Made by a program: the position numbers and the translations under genes
The notes under the pieces: model-generated
What the model was told of the DNA's origin: nothing
Database searches by the model: none
The model's input: only the letters and a program-made list of their open reading frames with translations
DNA from: CADEDV01 sp964596345
GTDB taxonomy: Bacteria; Bacteroidota; Bacteroidia; Chitinophagales; Chitinophagaceae
Length of the DNA stretch: 64,000 nt
NCBI GenBank assembly: GCA_964596345.1
Contig: CAZQSZ010000003.1
Location: 310,001 to 374,000 of the forward strand
Direction of reading: 5' to 3'
Shown: piece by piece, positions 25,536 through 32,113 of the stretch
How positions within the stretch are numbered: the first letter of the stretch is position 1
Layout of the letters: each line of letters starts with the position of its first letter

Positions 25536-26033
25536 ATGAGCGGAAAGAAATTTGAATTTGAATACGAAGTCTTTGATGATATCAGCAAACTGCAGGAGAA
25601 AGATGCCTGGTTACTGCGTGAAGCAAGGAATGTTACCGAGAATGCCTATGCCCCATATTCCGAATTTCATGTAGGTGCGGTAGCCATGCTGGCCAATGGC
25701 CAGGTGGTGGCAGGCACCAACCAGGAGAATGCTTCTTATCCTGTTGGCATCTGTGCGGAAAGAGTGTTATTAGGTAACGCTGCTACTTTATACAAGGATG
25801 TGCCGATTGAAACAATAGCGATCAGCTATATCAGCAAAAGCAAAACAGAAGAAATAAAAAGCGATCACCCGATATCGCCCTGCGGCATGTGCCGCCAGGC
25901 GTTATTAGAATACGAAACAAGAACAAAAAAACCGATACGGCTGATCTTAAGCGGACAGGAAGGAAAAGTGTTTATCATCCAGACAGCGAAATTCTTATTA
26001 CCTTTTGCATTTACCCCGGAGGAATTGATATGA
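25536..26033 (+). CDS. cdd: cytidine deaminase
   Basis: A 165-residue zinc hydrolase of pyrimidine salvage that converts cytidine and deoxycytidine to uridine forms. Zinc ligands Cys73 (ICAER, with catalytic Glu75) and Cys116/Cys119 (SPCGMCRQ) are present, as is the substrate-binding NASYPVGICAER. About 30 extra N-terminal residues compared with the 130-residue bacterial form. Ends facing ogt with an AGTC heptad repeat hairpin between. Confidence 0.92.
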   Translation: MSGKKFEFEYEVFDDISKLQEKDAWLLREARNVTENAYAPYSEFHVGAVAMLANGQVVAGTNQENASYPVGICAERVLLGNAATLYKDVPIETIAISYISKSKTEEIKSDHPISPCGMCRQALLEYETRTKKPIRLILSGQEGKVFIIQTAKFLLPFAFTPEELI

Positions 26034-26041
26034 GAGCCGGT

Positions 26042-26110
26042 AGTTTGTAGTCGTGAGTCAGGAGTATCGGGCTAATTTGACTAACGACTATGGACTAATG
26101 ACTCCCGACT
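26042..26110. repeat. hairpin built from 7-nt-period AGTC repeats
   Basis: On the plus strand AGTT, AGTC, AGTC, AGTA start at 26042, 26049, 26056 and 26063, exactly 7 nt apart. Then GACT (the complement of AGTC) starts at 26079, 26086, 26093, 26100 and 26107, again exactly 7 nt apart. The two arms are mutually complementary in the repeated tetramer while the three intervening bases vary. It fills the whole gap between the convergent cdd and ogt genes. Related, shorter arrays are at 30048-30075 and 38623-38677. Confidence 0.75.
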
Positions 26111-26606
26111 AAAACAATGTCTGTACTCCATACGCCACTTTCATCTCATGCTCCAGCAGCCATTTCTTTCTCCAGAGGCCACCTGCATAACCTACTAAAT
26201 CTTTATTACTGCCAATTACCCGGTGACAGGGAACAATGATGGCAATATTATTTCTGCCATTTGCATTGGCGACTGCTCTTGTGGCTTTGCTGTCACCCGT
26301 TTTACGGGCAAGATCAAGATAGCTGATCGTTTTCCCGAAGGGAATTGTTACTAACAGGTTCCATACTTCCTGCTGGAAAGGAGTACCGTTCTGGTTCAGC
26401 GGTAATTCAAAAACCCTGCGCTGGCCATTGAAGTATTGTATCAGTTGCTCCACGCAGTTGATCAGCATCGGCGGCATATGTTTTTTATGGCCGGGTGCTT
26501 TCTGCGATGTATCATGAAAAGTTACTTCGCTGATATATTCTTCGGTGCCTGCAATTTTCAGCAGTCCCACCGGTGAATGATAGTATGTGCTGTATTGTTC
26601 GTTCAT
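26109..26606 (-). CDS. ogt: methylated-DNA-protein cysteine methyltransferase
   Basis: A 165-residue suicide DNA repair protein that takes the methyl group from O6-methylguanine. The acceptor Cys127 is in IVPCHRVIG; the helix-turn-helix GKTISYLDLARKTG with the Arg finger (TRAVANANGRN) and the C-terminal GYAGGLWRKKWLLEHE complete the domain. The N-terminal part (1-75) is the small ribonuclease-H-like domain of Ogt/AdaB. One nucleotide separates its ATG from the stop of the upstream csaA, so the two form an operon. Confidence 0.93.
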   Translation of the reverse strand: MNEQYSTYYHSPVGLLKIAGTEEYISEVTFHDTSQKAPGHKKHMPPMLINCVEQLIQYFNGQRRVFELPLNQNGTPFQQEVWNLLVTIPFGKTISYLDLARKTGDSKATRAVANANGRNNIAIIVPCHRVIGSNKDLVGYAGGLWRKKWLLEHEMKVAYGVQTLF

Positions 26607-26607
26607 G

Positions 26608-26943
26608 TCAGCCGATCTTCATGCCATTCAGCACAGATCGTTGCGGTTGCAATAAAATTACGTCCTTATTTTCATCATACACACCCAGCACCAGGCATTC
26701 GCTTATAAAATCAGCTATTTGTTTGGGTGGAAAATTCACAACGGCCACCACCTGCCGGCCTAGGAGTTCTTCTTTGGAATAATGCCTTGTAATCTGTGCA
26801 GAAGATCGTTTGATGCCCAGTTCGCTGCCGAAATCAATCCGTAGTTGATAAGCCGGTTTCCGGGCTTTGGGAAAATCATTCACTTCAATAATGGTCCCGG
26901 TCCTGATATCGATCTTTTCAAAATCATCCCAGCTGATGAGCAT
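26608..26943 (-). CDS. csaA: tRNA-binding protein CsaA
   Basis: A 111-residue single OB-fold domain of the EMAP/Trbp111 type. The opening FEKIDIRTGTIIEVNDFPKA, then PAYQLRIDFG, SSAQITRHYSKEELLGRQVVAVVNFPP and the end VLLQPQRSVLNGMKIG match CsaA closely. CsaA binds tRNA and has been described as an export-related chaperone. It overlaps nothing and is followed after 1 nt by ogt; cotranscription seems certain, although the functional link is not obvious. Confidence 0.92.
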   Translation of the reverse strand: MLISWDDFEKIDIRTGTIIEVNDFPKARKPAYQLRIDFGSELGIKRSSAQITRHYSKEELLGRQVVAVVNFPPKQIADFISECLVLGVYDENKDVILLQPQRSVLNGMKIG

Positions 26944-27000
26944 AGATTAAAATTTACCGTAAACTAAAGAATAATGATAAACCGCTTACACTAAATTATT

Positions 27001-27031
27001 TTGCCGGTTATTCTTCTTCCATTTATCTTTC
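27001..27031 (+). promoter_or_regulatory. promoter of the Gfo/Idh oxidoreductase gene
   Basis: TTG at 27001-27003, 20 nt, then TATCTTTC at 27024-27031 (one change from TAnnTTTG). It lies 16 nt before the ATG at 27048, giving a leader of about 10 nt. Confidence 0.55.
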
Positions 27032-27047
27032 TGGAAATTTGAGCCAT

Positions 27048-28490
27048 ATGACCCCTGTTAAAAAAGATATGAGTATCTCCCGCCGCAAATTCATCCGCAA
27101 TGCCGGTATTGCAGGTGCAGGATTTTTTATTATTCCAAGACATGTGATGGGCCGTGGCTTTATTGCACCCAGTGATAAACTGAATATTGCCGGTATCGGT
27201 GCCGGTGGAAAAGGAGCCAGTGACCTGGCTGAATTCGCCAAAAGTCCGAATGTAAATATTGTCGCTCTTTGTGATGTGGACGACAGGGAATCCGCCAAGA
27301 CAAGAGAGAAATTTCCCAGAGCCTCTTACTACCATGATTTCAGGGAAATGCTGGATAAAGAAAAGAATAACATTGATGCCTGTTCCATTTCTACTCCGGA
27401 TAATACCCACGCCGTAGCCACTTTAGCGGCAATGCAGCTGGGTAAACATGTGTACACACAAAAACCATTGACACATGATATCTATGAAGCAAGGATACTG
27501 GCTCAGGCGGAAAAGAAATACAAAGTGGTAACACAGATGGGAAACCAGGGTGGTTCCGGCGATGGTGTCCGCAAAGCCAAAGAAATGGTGAATGCCGGTA
27601 TGATCGGAAACGTTACGGAAGCACATGCCTGGACCAACCGGCCGGTATGGCCGCAGGGCATTGCCACACCTACCGGAAAGTATGATATTCCCAAAGAGCT
27701 GAACTGGGATCTCTGGCTCGGCCCGGCGAAGATGATTGATTTCAACCCGGCCTATCTTCCTTTTAACTGGAGAGGCTGGTGGGCTTTCGGGACAGGAGCA
27801 TTGGGCGATATGGCCTGTCATATCATGGACCCGATTTACCGTATCCTGCCTATTGATTATCCCGACTCTGCGGAATGCAGCGTAGCAACGGTCTGGAAAG
27901 AAATGTGGAATGATACACAAAACCTGGATGCCTGTCCTCCTGCTTCCATCATCCACCTGAATTACCCGAGAAAAGACGGCAAAGGCAATATCAAGGTATC
28001 CTGGCACGATGGCGGCTTGCTGCCGGAAAGACCGGATGAATTATTACCCGATGAACCTTTTGGTAACTGGGATGGGGGTGTGTTGCTGATCGGTACAAAA
28101 GGAAAACTGCTGCTGGATTGTTACGGTGCCAACCCACGATTGCTGCCCACCAAATTAATGAAGGAAAAGACGATGCCGAAGGAAACGATCAAAAGAGTGC
28201 CCGAAGGACATTATATACAGTGGGTGAATGCCTGTATTGCCGGTTACGGAAAAGGCGAGACCAGTTCACCATTCTCTTATGCCGGACCGTTCACGGAAAG
28301 TATCCTGATGGGTAATCTTGCCATCCGCAGCTGGCTGATGAAGAACCCGAACCTGAAGGGATGGGGTGATAAATACCTGGGCCGCAAGAAACTTTTATGG
28401 GATGCCAAGAATATGAAGATCACCAATTTTGATGAAGCTAACCAGTTTGTGAAGAGGGAATACAGGGCTGGCTGGAAGCTGGAGTTGTAA
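27048..28490 (+). CDS. Gfo/Idh/MocA-family oxidoreductase with Tat-type signal
   Basis: The ATG at 27048 (480 residues) is preferred over the in-frame TTG at 27039. SRRKFIRNAG followed by a hydrophobic run (IAGAGFFIIP) is a twin-arginine signal, so it folds with NAD(P) before export. The Rossmann domain (about 40-160) starts LNIAGIGAGGKG; the EKP-like motif is YTQKPLTHDIYEA; the second domain holds the WDLWLGPA and WRGWWAFGTGALGDMACHIMD segments common to Bacteroidota sugar-dehydrogenase-like members. The family oxidises or rearranges sugars and inositols, and some members are glycosidases; the substrate here is unknown. Single gene. Confidence 0.85.
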   Translation: MTPVKKDMSISRRKFIRNAGIAGAGFFIIPRHVMGRGFIAPSDKLNIAGIGAGGKGASDLAEFAKSPNVNIVALCDVDDRESAKTREKFPRASYYHDFREMLDKEKNNIDACSISTPDNTHAVATLAAMQLGKHVYTQKPLTHDIYEARILAQAEKKYKVVTQMGNQGGSGDGVRKAKEMVNAGMIGNVTEAHAWTNRPVWPQGIATPTGKYDIPKELNWDLWLGPAKMIDFNPAYLPFNWRGWWAFGTGALGDMACHIMDPIYRILPIDYPDSAECSVATVWKEMWNDTQNLDACPPASIIHLNYPRKDGKGNIKVSWHDGGLLPERPDELLPDEPFGNWDGGVLLIGTKGKLLLDCYGANPRLLPTKLMKEKTMPKETIKRVPEGHYIQWVNACIAGYGKGETSSPFSYAGPFTESILMGNLAIRSWLMKNPNLKGWGDKYLGRKKLLWDAKNMKITNFDEANQFVKREYRAGWKLEL

Positions 28491-28512
28491 GACTAATTGG
28501 CTGTAATTTATT

Positions 28513-29037
28513 CTACTTGGCAATTTCTAAGAGTATTGATTTAGCTTTTTTTGAAATTTCCAGGTAATATTCTGAATCTTTTTTTATTTCGGTAATATAT
28601 TTTCCAACGATGTCTCTTCGATTTGTCGCATCGTATAGATTACTCTCATAAATAATTATTTTGATCCTTTCTTTTTCAAAAGCACTAAGATTTTGAATCT
28701 CGAATTGTAATAAACGGGTTAATAAGCTGTTTCTGAAGTCTTCTTTATGTTTCCTTTCTCTTTCATAAAGTTCAAATGATGCGCCAAGAATATCGTTAAT
28801 TTCAGTTGAAGATGTTGCAATATCAATAAGCTGTTCAATTGTAGGTTCCGGAAGTTTTTTTAAAACCGATATGACCTTGCCGAAATATTCAGTCTCGTAG
28901 TATATTAAAACCCATTCTTCTGTTGGGTTATTGTCTGAGTAGTAATGTGTGCAGCCGTCGCCTGAAGTTTTTAACTTGGACAGAGTTTTAAGGGTAGATT
29001 CTACTTTGTGCTGGTTACAAATGAAAAATTGATTCAT
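28513..29037 (-). CDS. hypothetical protein, AT-rich gene
   Basis: A 174-residue soluble protein with no signal peptide, mostly helical after residue 60 and rich in Lys, Glu and Ile. No domain recognised. The DNA is clearly more AT-rich than its neighbours (A/T third positions, e.g. AATTATTATTTTGATCC on the plus strand), which suggests later arrival. Small helical proteins of this kind are sometimes immunity or orphan effector-related proteins, but nothing here identifies one. It lies between an oxidoreductase and a transglutaminase-like gene, convergent with the former. Confidence 0.6.
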   Translation of the reverse strand: MNQFFICNQHKVESTLKTLSKLKTSGDGCTHYYSDNNPTEEWVLIYYETEYFGKVISVLKKLPEPTIEQLIDIATSSTEINDILGASFELYERERKHKEDFRNSLLTRLLQFEIQNLSAFEKERIKIIIYESNLYDATNRRDIVGKYITEIKKDSEYYLEISKKAKSILLEIAK

Positions 29038-29091
29038 TTCTTAAGAGAGTGATTTCCGATTTCGATGCATTATATTTTTACAAGTAGCACT

Positions 29092-29958
29092 TCAATCTAA
29101 TAACTTCACCAAATCCATCAACTCTGCCTGCTTGTAAATATCTTTTTCCCCGGAAAAACATTTACTGAATTCTTCCAGTAGTTGTTTGATCACATCTTTA
29201 TTCTTCTGTGGTTTGAAATAATGATCAATCGGGGGAACAGAAATACGTTTGAAATAATTGTCTACGTCTTTATGGGTGAACACCTGACCGGAAGTGGGAT
29301 CAATAAAGAATTCTATTTTTTCAACCGGGTTCATTAATTGTTCATCGGAATAGCCGTATTTGAAATAGGCAACGATGAACTGTTTGGGTAAATTAATAGC
29401 CCGGACAGGAATATCCAGCATTTCGCAAAGCAGAAGATATAAAATGCCATTGCTTACCTGGTTGCCCCGTTTTGCTTCCAGTGTTTTATGCAGTAAGAAT
29501 TCGTTAGGTTCTTTGTAGTTGGTCTCATTTCCTTTTAAGCCATAGTAACTGTAGAGGATGCTGGTCACGATATTGATCTGTTCCAGCGGCGTCAGGTAAT
29601 TATTAAGCTCCAGCCAGATATTGCGGCGCACTTTTTCGATTTCCTGCATCACGGGGGCGGTAGCCATCTCAGGGTACTGGAACTTGCAGGTGAGCAGGGC
29701 GCCCAGTGTCAGATCATGATGACCGGATACATTCCATTGGCGGAAATCTTCGGCGAGGTCACGGTAATGGAGACGGTGGATCAGTACTTCAATCCGTTCC
29801 TGGGTGGGTTCATCCGGTGTGGTTTCCCAGAGATGTTCCAGGTTAGGAATGATAGGTTTGCCATAGTCAACAATTTTGGTGCTGACGGCTTCAAAGACTT
29901 CTTCATCGGGATCATCCAGCAAATGAAGAAGGGCAGATATCTCAGTATTTGTTTCCAT
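29092..29958 (-). CDS. SirB1/transglutaminase-core-2 family protein
   Basis: A 288-residue soluble protein. Residues 1-60 look like a HEAT-type helical start (LLHLLDDPDEEVFEAV). Residues 90-250 match the SirB1 N-terminal or Transglut_core2 domain: the EPNEFLLHKTLEAKRGNQVSNGILYLLL stretch, then LDIPVRAINLPKQFIVAYF and FIDPTSGQ. The usual Cys of transglutaminases is not at the NGILY position, as in most of this family, so it is likely a non-enzymatic or altered fold. In many bacteria SirB1 proteins are linked to cell-wall or translation genes; here the neighbours give no hint. Confidence 0.75.
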   Translation of the reverse strand: METNTEISALLHLLDDPDEEVFEAVSTKIVDYGKPIIPNLEHLWETTPDEPTQERIEVLIHRLHYRDLAEDFRQWNVSGHHDLTLGALLTCKFQYPEMATAPVMQEIEKVRRNIWLELNNYLTPLEQINIVTSILYSYYGLKGNETNYKEPNEFLLHKTLEAKRGNQVSNGILYLLLCEMLDIPVRAINLPKQFIVAYFKYGYSDEQLMNPVEKIEFFIDPTSGQVFTHKDVDNYFKRISVPPIDHYFKPQKNKDVIKQLLEEFSKCFSGEKDIYKQAELMDLVKLLD

Positions 29959-30047
29959 GGTGGCGGCTTCAGTTTGGTAAATATCTATGCTGATAACGAA
30001 AGAACGCTATTAAAATTTTCCACAGGTGGGGAGAAGCCGGGAAAAGC

Positions 30048-30075
30048 AAGTATGAAGTCAGAACTACGAAGTGGT
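30048..30075. repeat. short array of 7-nt AAGT repeats
   Basis: AAGTATG, AAGTCAG, AACTACG and AAGTGGT start at 30048, 30055, 30062 and 30069, each 7 nt apart, in the 148-nt gap between two minus-strand genes. The tetramer and period match the arrays at 26042 and 38623. No inverted arm is seen here. Confidence 0.55.
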
Positions 30076-30106
30076 GAAAGTGACAGTGTTTTCTATTAAA
30101 TGATAC

Positions 30107-30853
30107 TTATTTCTTTTGGGCAAGCACCATCCAGTCCCAGGGCCTGGGTTCTTTCAGCCATTTGGGTGGATGGTGAAATTCGGTTGACCAGCTGTATTCT
30201 ATTTTTTGTGTATCCAGTGTGGTAAAACCTTCGTTGGATAACAAGAGTTGCAATTCTTCTTCCAGGTAATGTTTGGTTGGAACATGATCCAGGTCCATAT
30301 TACCCTGTAGCATATTCCTGTATTTCCTCAATGCCATTGCTCCGGAAATCTTATCTGCAAAGTACTTCTTATCAATATTCCATTTCTGCTGGATGATACG
30401 GCTGAACATCCAGGATTCCAATGCAGGAACAGTCAACACCAAATAACCACCCTTCTTCGTACAGGAGGACAGATTTTTAAAAAATGCATCTCGTTTTTTC
30501 ATTGAGTCGGTCAGTATCGCATTGATGCAGATCGTGACATCACATTTCGGTAATTTGATCTTTGGGGACGAGAGATCAGCCCGCAGGTACTTTACATTGG
30601 TATACCCCGGGTAATTATTTGCGGCTATCTCCAGGTTCTTTGCTGAAATATCAGCAGCAATCACCTGCTTAAAGGCGGGAGCCAGTACAGGCAGCCACTT
30701 TCCAATAGCACAACCGGCATCCAGTACTGTTTTGCCGTGACCGGCTATCTTTTCAATGGCTGAGCGGATAATGGCTTTTTTATCATTATGGAGCACATCA
30801 AAGATCTCGTCATTATATGCCGGTGCAATTCGTTCCCAGTATTTCCTGTCCAT
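30107..30853 (-). CDS. SAM-dependent methyltransferase (class I)
   Basis: A 248-residue methyltransferase. Motif I is VLDAGCAIGKWLPVL (43-57), the acidic end of strand 2 is IAADIS, and the post-motif region CDVTICINAILTD and GGYLVLTVPALES complete the Rossmann fold. The C-terminal 90 residues are specific and aromatic (HHPPKWLKEPRPWDWMVLAQKK). This is the Methyltransf_25/UbiE type; the substrate cannot be inferred. Transcribed alone on the minus strand. Confidence 0.85.
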   Translation of the reverse strand: MDRKYWERIAPAYNDEIFDVLHNDKKAIIRSAIEKIAGHGKTVLDAGCAIGKWLPVLAPAFKQVIAADISAKNLEIAANNYPGYTNVKYLRADLSSPKIKLPKCDVTICINAILTDSMKKRDAFFKNLSSCTKKGGYLVLTVPALESWMFSRIIQQKWNIDKKYFADKISGAMALRKYRNMLQGNMDLDHVPTKHYLEEELQLLLSNEGFTTLDTQKIEYSWSTEFHHPPKWLKEPRPWDWMVLAQKK

Positions 30854-30996
30854 GCGCTGTGAATATTTTCCACAAAATACGGCTTTGGTCTGCTTTTGGT
30901 TGTAAAGAAATTACGCCAGCCATTTTTTCTTTCACCCCGGGGTGACCCGCTTTGATGCTGCGGGTTCAATATTCTTTTACTTCAAAAACATATGCC

Positions 30997-31092
30997 ATGA
31001 AAAAAATCAGTGAGTCAGGGTTTGCCGTTAATGCTCTTTTGTTCCTGGGGATCAATCTCCTGTTATTCCTGGTACTCCTGGTCTTTTCCTGA
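30997..31092 (+). CDS. 31-residue single-helix membrane peptide
   Basis: An ATG at 30997 opens a 31-codon frame ending TGA at 31090. The peptide starts MKKISESGFAVN and continues as an uninterrupted hydrophobic helix (about residues 13-30, LLFLGINLLLFLVLLVF). It has its own terminator at 31131-31166 and a plausible promoter (TTTG at 30951-30954, 17 nt, TTCTTTTA at 30972-30979), so it looks like an independent unit, not a leader. Similar size and hydrophobicity occur in type I toxins and in small regulatory membrane proteins; nothing here decides between them. A two-codon ATG CCA TGA overlaps the start. Confidence 0.5.
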   Translation: MKKISESGFAVNALLFLGINLLLFLVLLVFS

Positions 31093-31130
31093 TTTCCGGA
31101 TACAATAACGTATAACAGTGCCGTTGTAAT

Positions 31131-31166
31131 AAGTCCTGTTTCATATTCTTGAAACAGGACTTTTAT
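31131..31166 (+). terminator. Rho-independent terminator of the small membrane peptide
   Basis: A perfect 13-bp stem (AAGTCCTGTTTCA, 31131-31143, with 31150-31162) and a 6-nt loop, followed by TTATTATT. Its right arm contains the TTG of the next gene's promoter, so the two signals overlap. Confidence 0.85.
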
Positions 31167-31179
31167 TATTCTATATTTA
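31149..31179 (+). promoter_or_regulatory. promoter of the DUF6263 lipoprotein
   Basis: TTG at 31149-31151, exactly 20 nt, then TATATTTA at 31172-31179 (one change from consensus). The leader would be about 11 nt. The -33 box is inside the upstream terminator stem. Confidence 0.55.
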
Positions 31180-31196
31180 GGGATCAAATTATCAAT

Positions 31197-32069
31197 ATGA
31201 AAAAAATTATTCTCCCGGTACTGGCTTGTTTGCTTGTTGTTTTCCTGGTTTCTTGTGGCGGGAAAGGAAGCGGCGAAGCGTATACCCTGAAAATGAAACT
31301 GGCAACCGGTGATAAATTCACACAGGAGATCGAAACAAAACTGGATATGAGTTTTGATATGATGGGCCAGCCGATGGATATGAATATGACAATGAACGGG
31401 CTGCTTGATTTTGAAGTGCTGGGAGATACTGCCGGCCTTAAAGAAGTCGGGATGACCTATACGCAAATAAAAATGGGCATGAAGATGAAAGCGATGGGAG
31501 TGGAAAATATCACTGATTCTATTATGGATAAAGCAACAGGCCGGATCATTGGCAAAACCGTACGGATGCAATTGAATGATAAAAATGAGATCGTCAGTAC
31601 CAATGGTTTTGAAACCTTTACCGATAATGAGGCGTTGGATGAAGCTACCCGTGAGCAAATGAATAAAATGTTTTCCAAAGACCAGATGAATGGTATGCTG
31701 GGTATGATGTTCCAGATGTACCCGGATAAGCCGGTTAAAATCGGTGACACCTGGGAAAGTGAAACCAATACGTCTATGGCCGGTGTTGCTATGAAAGTAA
31801 AAGGTAAATACACCTTAACTGCTGTAAAAGACGGCGTTGCTTTTATCGCCCTGGATGGGAAATTTTCAGGGAAGGGAAATATGGAGCAGGGTGGGGTAGC
31901 GATGGAAATGGATATGGATGGCACTCAAAAAGGAACCGTGAATATCGGGCTGGCCGACGGCTACCTGAAAGACAGTGATTATAAAATGGAAATGAAGGGA
32001 GCGATGAATGTGATGGGGCAAAAAATGCCGCTGACGATGAAAGGATTTTATTTGATGAAAGGAAAATAA
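31197..32069 (+). CDS. DUF6263-family lipoprotein
   Basis: The ATG at 31197 (290 residues) places a lipoprotein signal first: MKKIILPVLACLLVVFLVSC with Cys20 as the lipidated residue. The mature part is beta-rich and unusually high in Met (MGQPMDMNMTMNG, KMGMKMKAMG, MKMKGKYTLT), with a conserved IGDTWE motif. This matches the Bacteroidota DUF6263 family, whose role is unknown. Met clusters can bind copper, but repeats of this kind are also common in this family, so metal binding is only a possibility. Terminator shared with topA. Confidence 0.75.
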   Translation: MKKIILPVLACLLVVFLVSCGGKGSGEAYTLKMKLATGDKFTQEIETKLDMSFDMMGQPMDMNMTMNGLLDFEVLGDTAGLKEVGMTYTQIKMGMKMKAMGVENITDSIMDKATGRIIGKTVRMQLNDKNEIVSTNGFETFTDNEALDEATREQMNKMFSKDQMNGMLGMMFQMYPDKPVKIGDTWESETNTSMAGVAMKVKGKYTLTAVKDGVAFIALDGKFSGKGNMEQGGVAMEMDMDGTQKGTVNIGLADGYLKDSDYKMEMKGAMNVMGQKMPLTMKGFYLMKGK

Positions 32070-32085
32070 AATATAACCGGAAAGA

Positions 32086-32110
32086 AAAACCCTGCAATTG
32101 CAGGGTTTTT
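32086..32110. terminator. bidirectional terminator between DUF6263 and topA
   Basis: A 24-bp perfect palindrome (32086-32109, AAAACCCTGCAA and its complement) with T-runs on both strands, between two convergent stop codons. Confidence 0.85.
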
Positions 32111-32113
32111 TAG

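Noticed and set aside
27423..28007. 194-codon minus-strand frame
   Set aside because: Antisense to the Gfo/Idh oxidoreductase; composition is not protein-like.
28513..29037. Immunity or toxin-antitoxin protein
   Set aside because: Only size, helicity and AT content suggest it; no partner toxin or known domain is present.
30966..31658. Long open frame (230 codons) on the minus strand
   Set aside because: It lies antisense to the DUF6263 lipoprotein and the small peptide gene, has low-complexity His/Phe-rich content and no start signal; the plus-strand genes have promoters and terminators.
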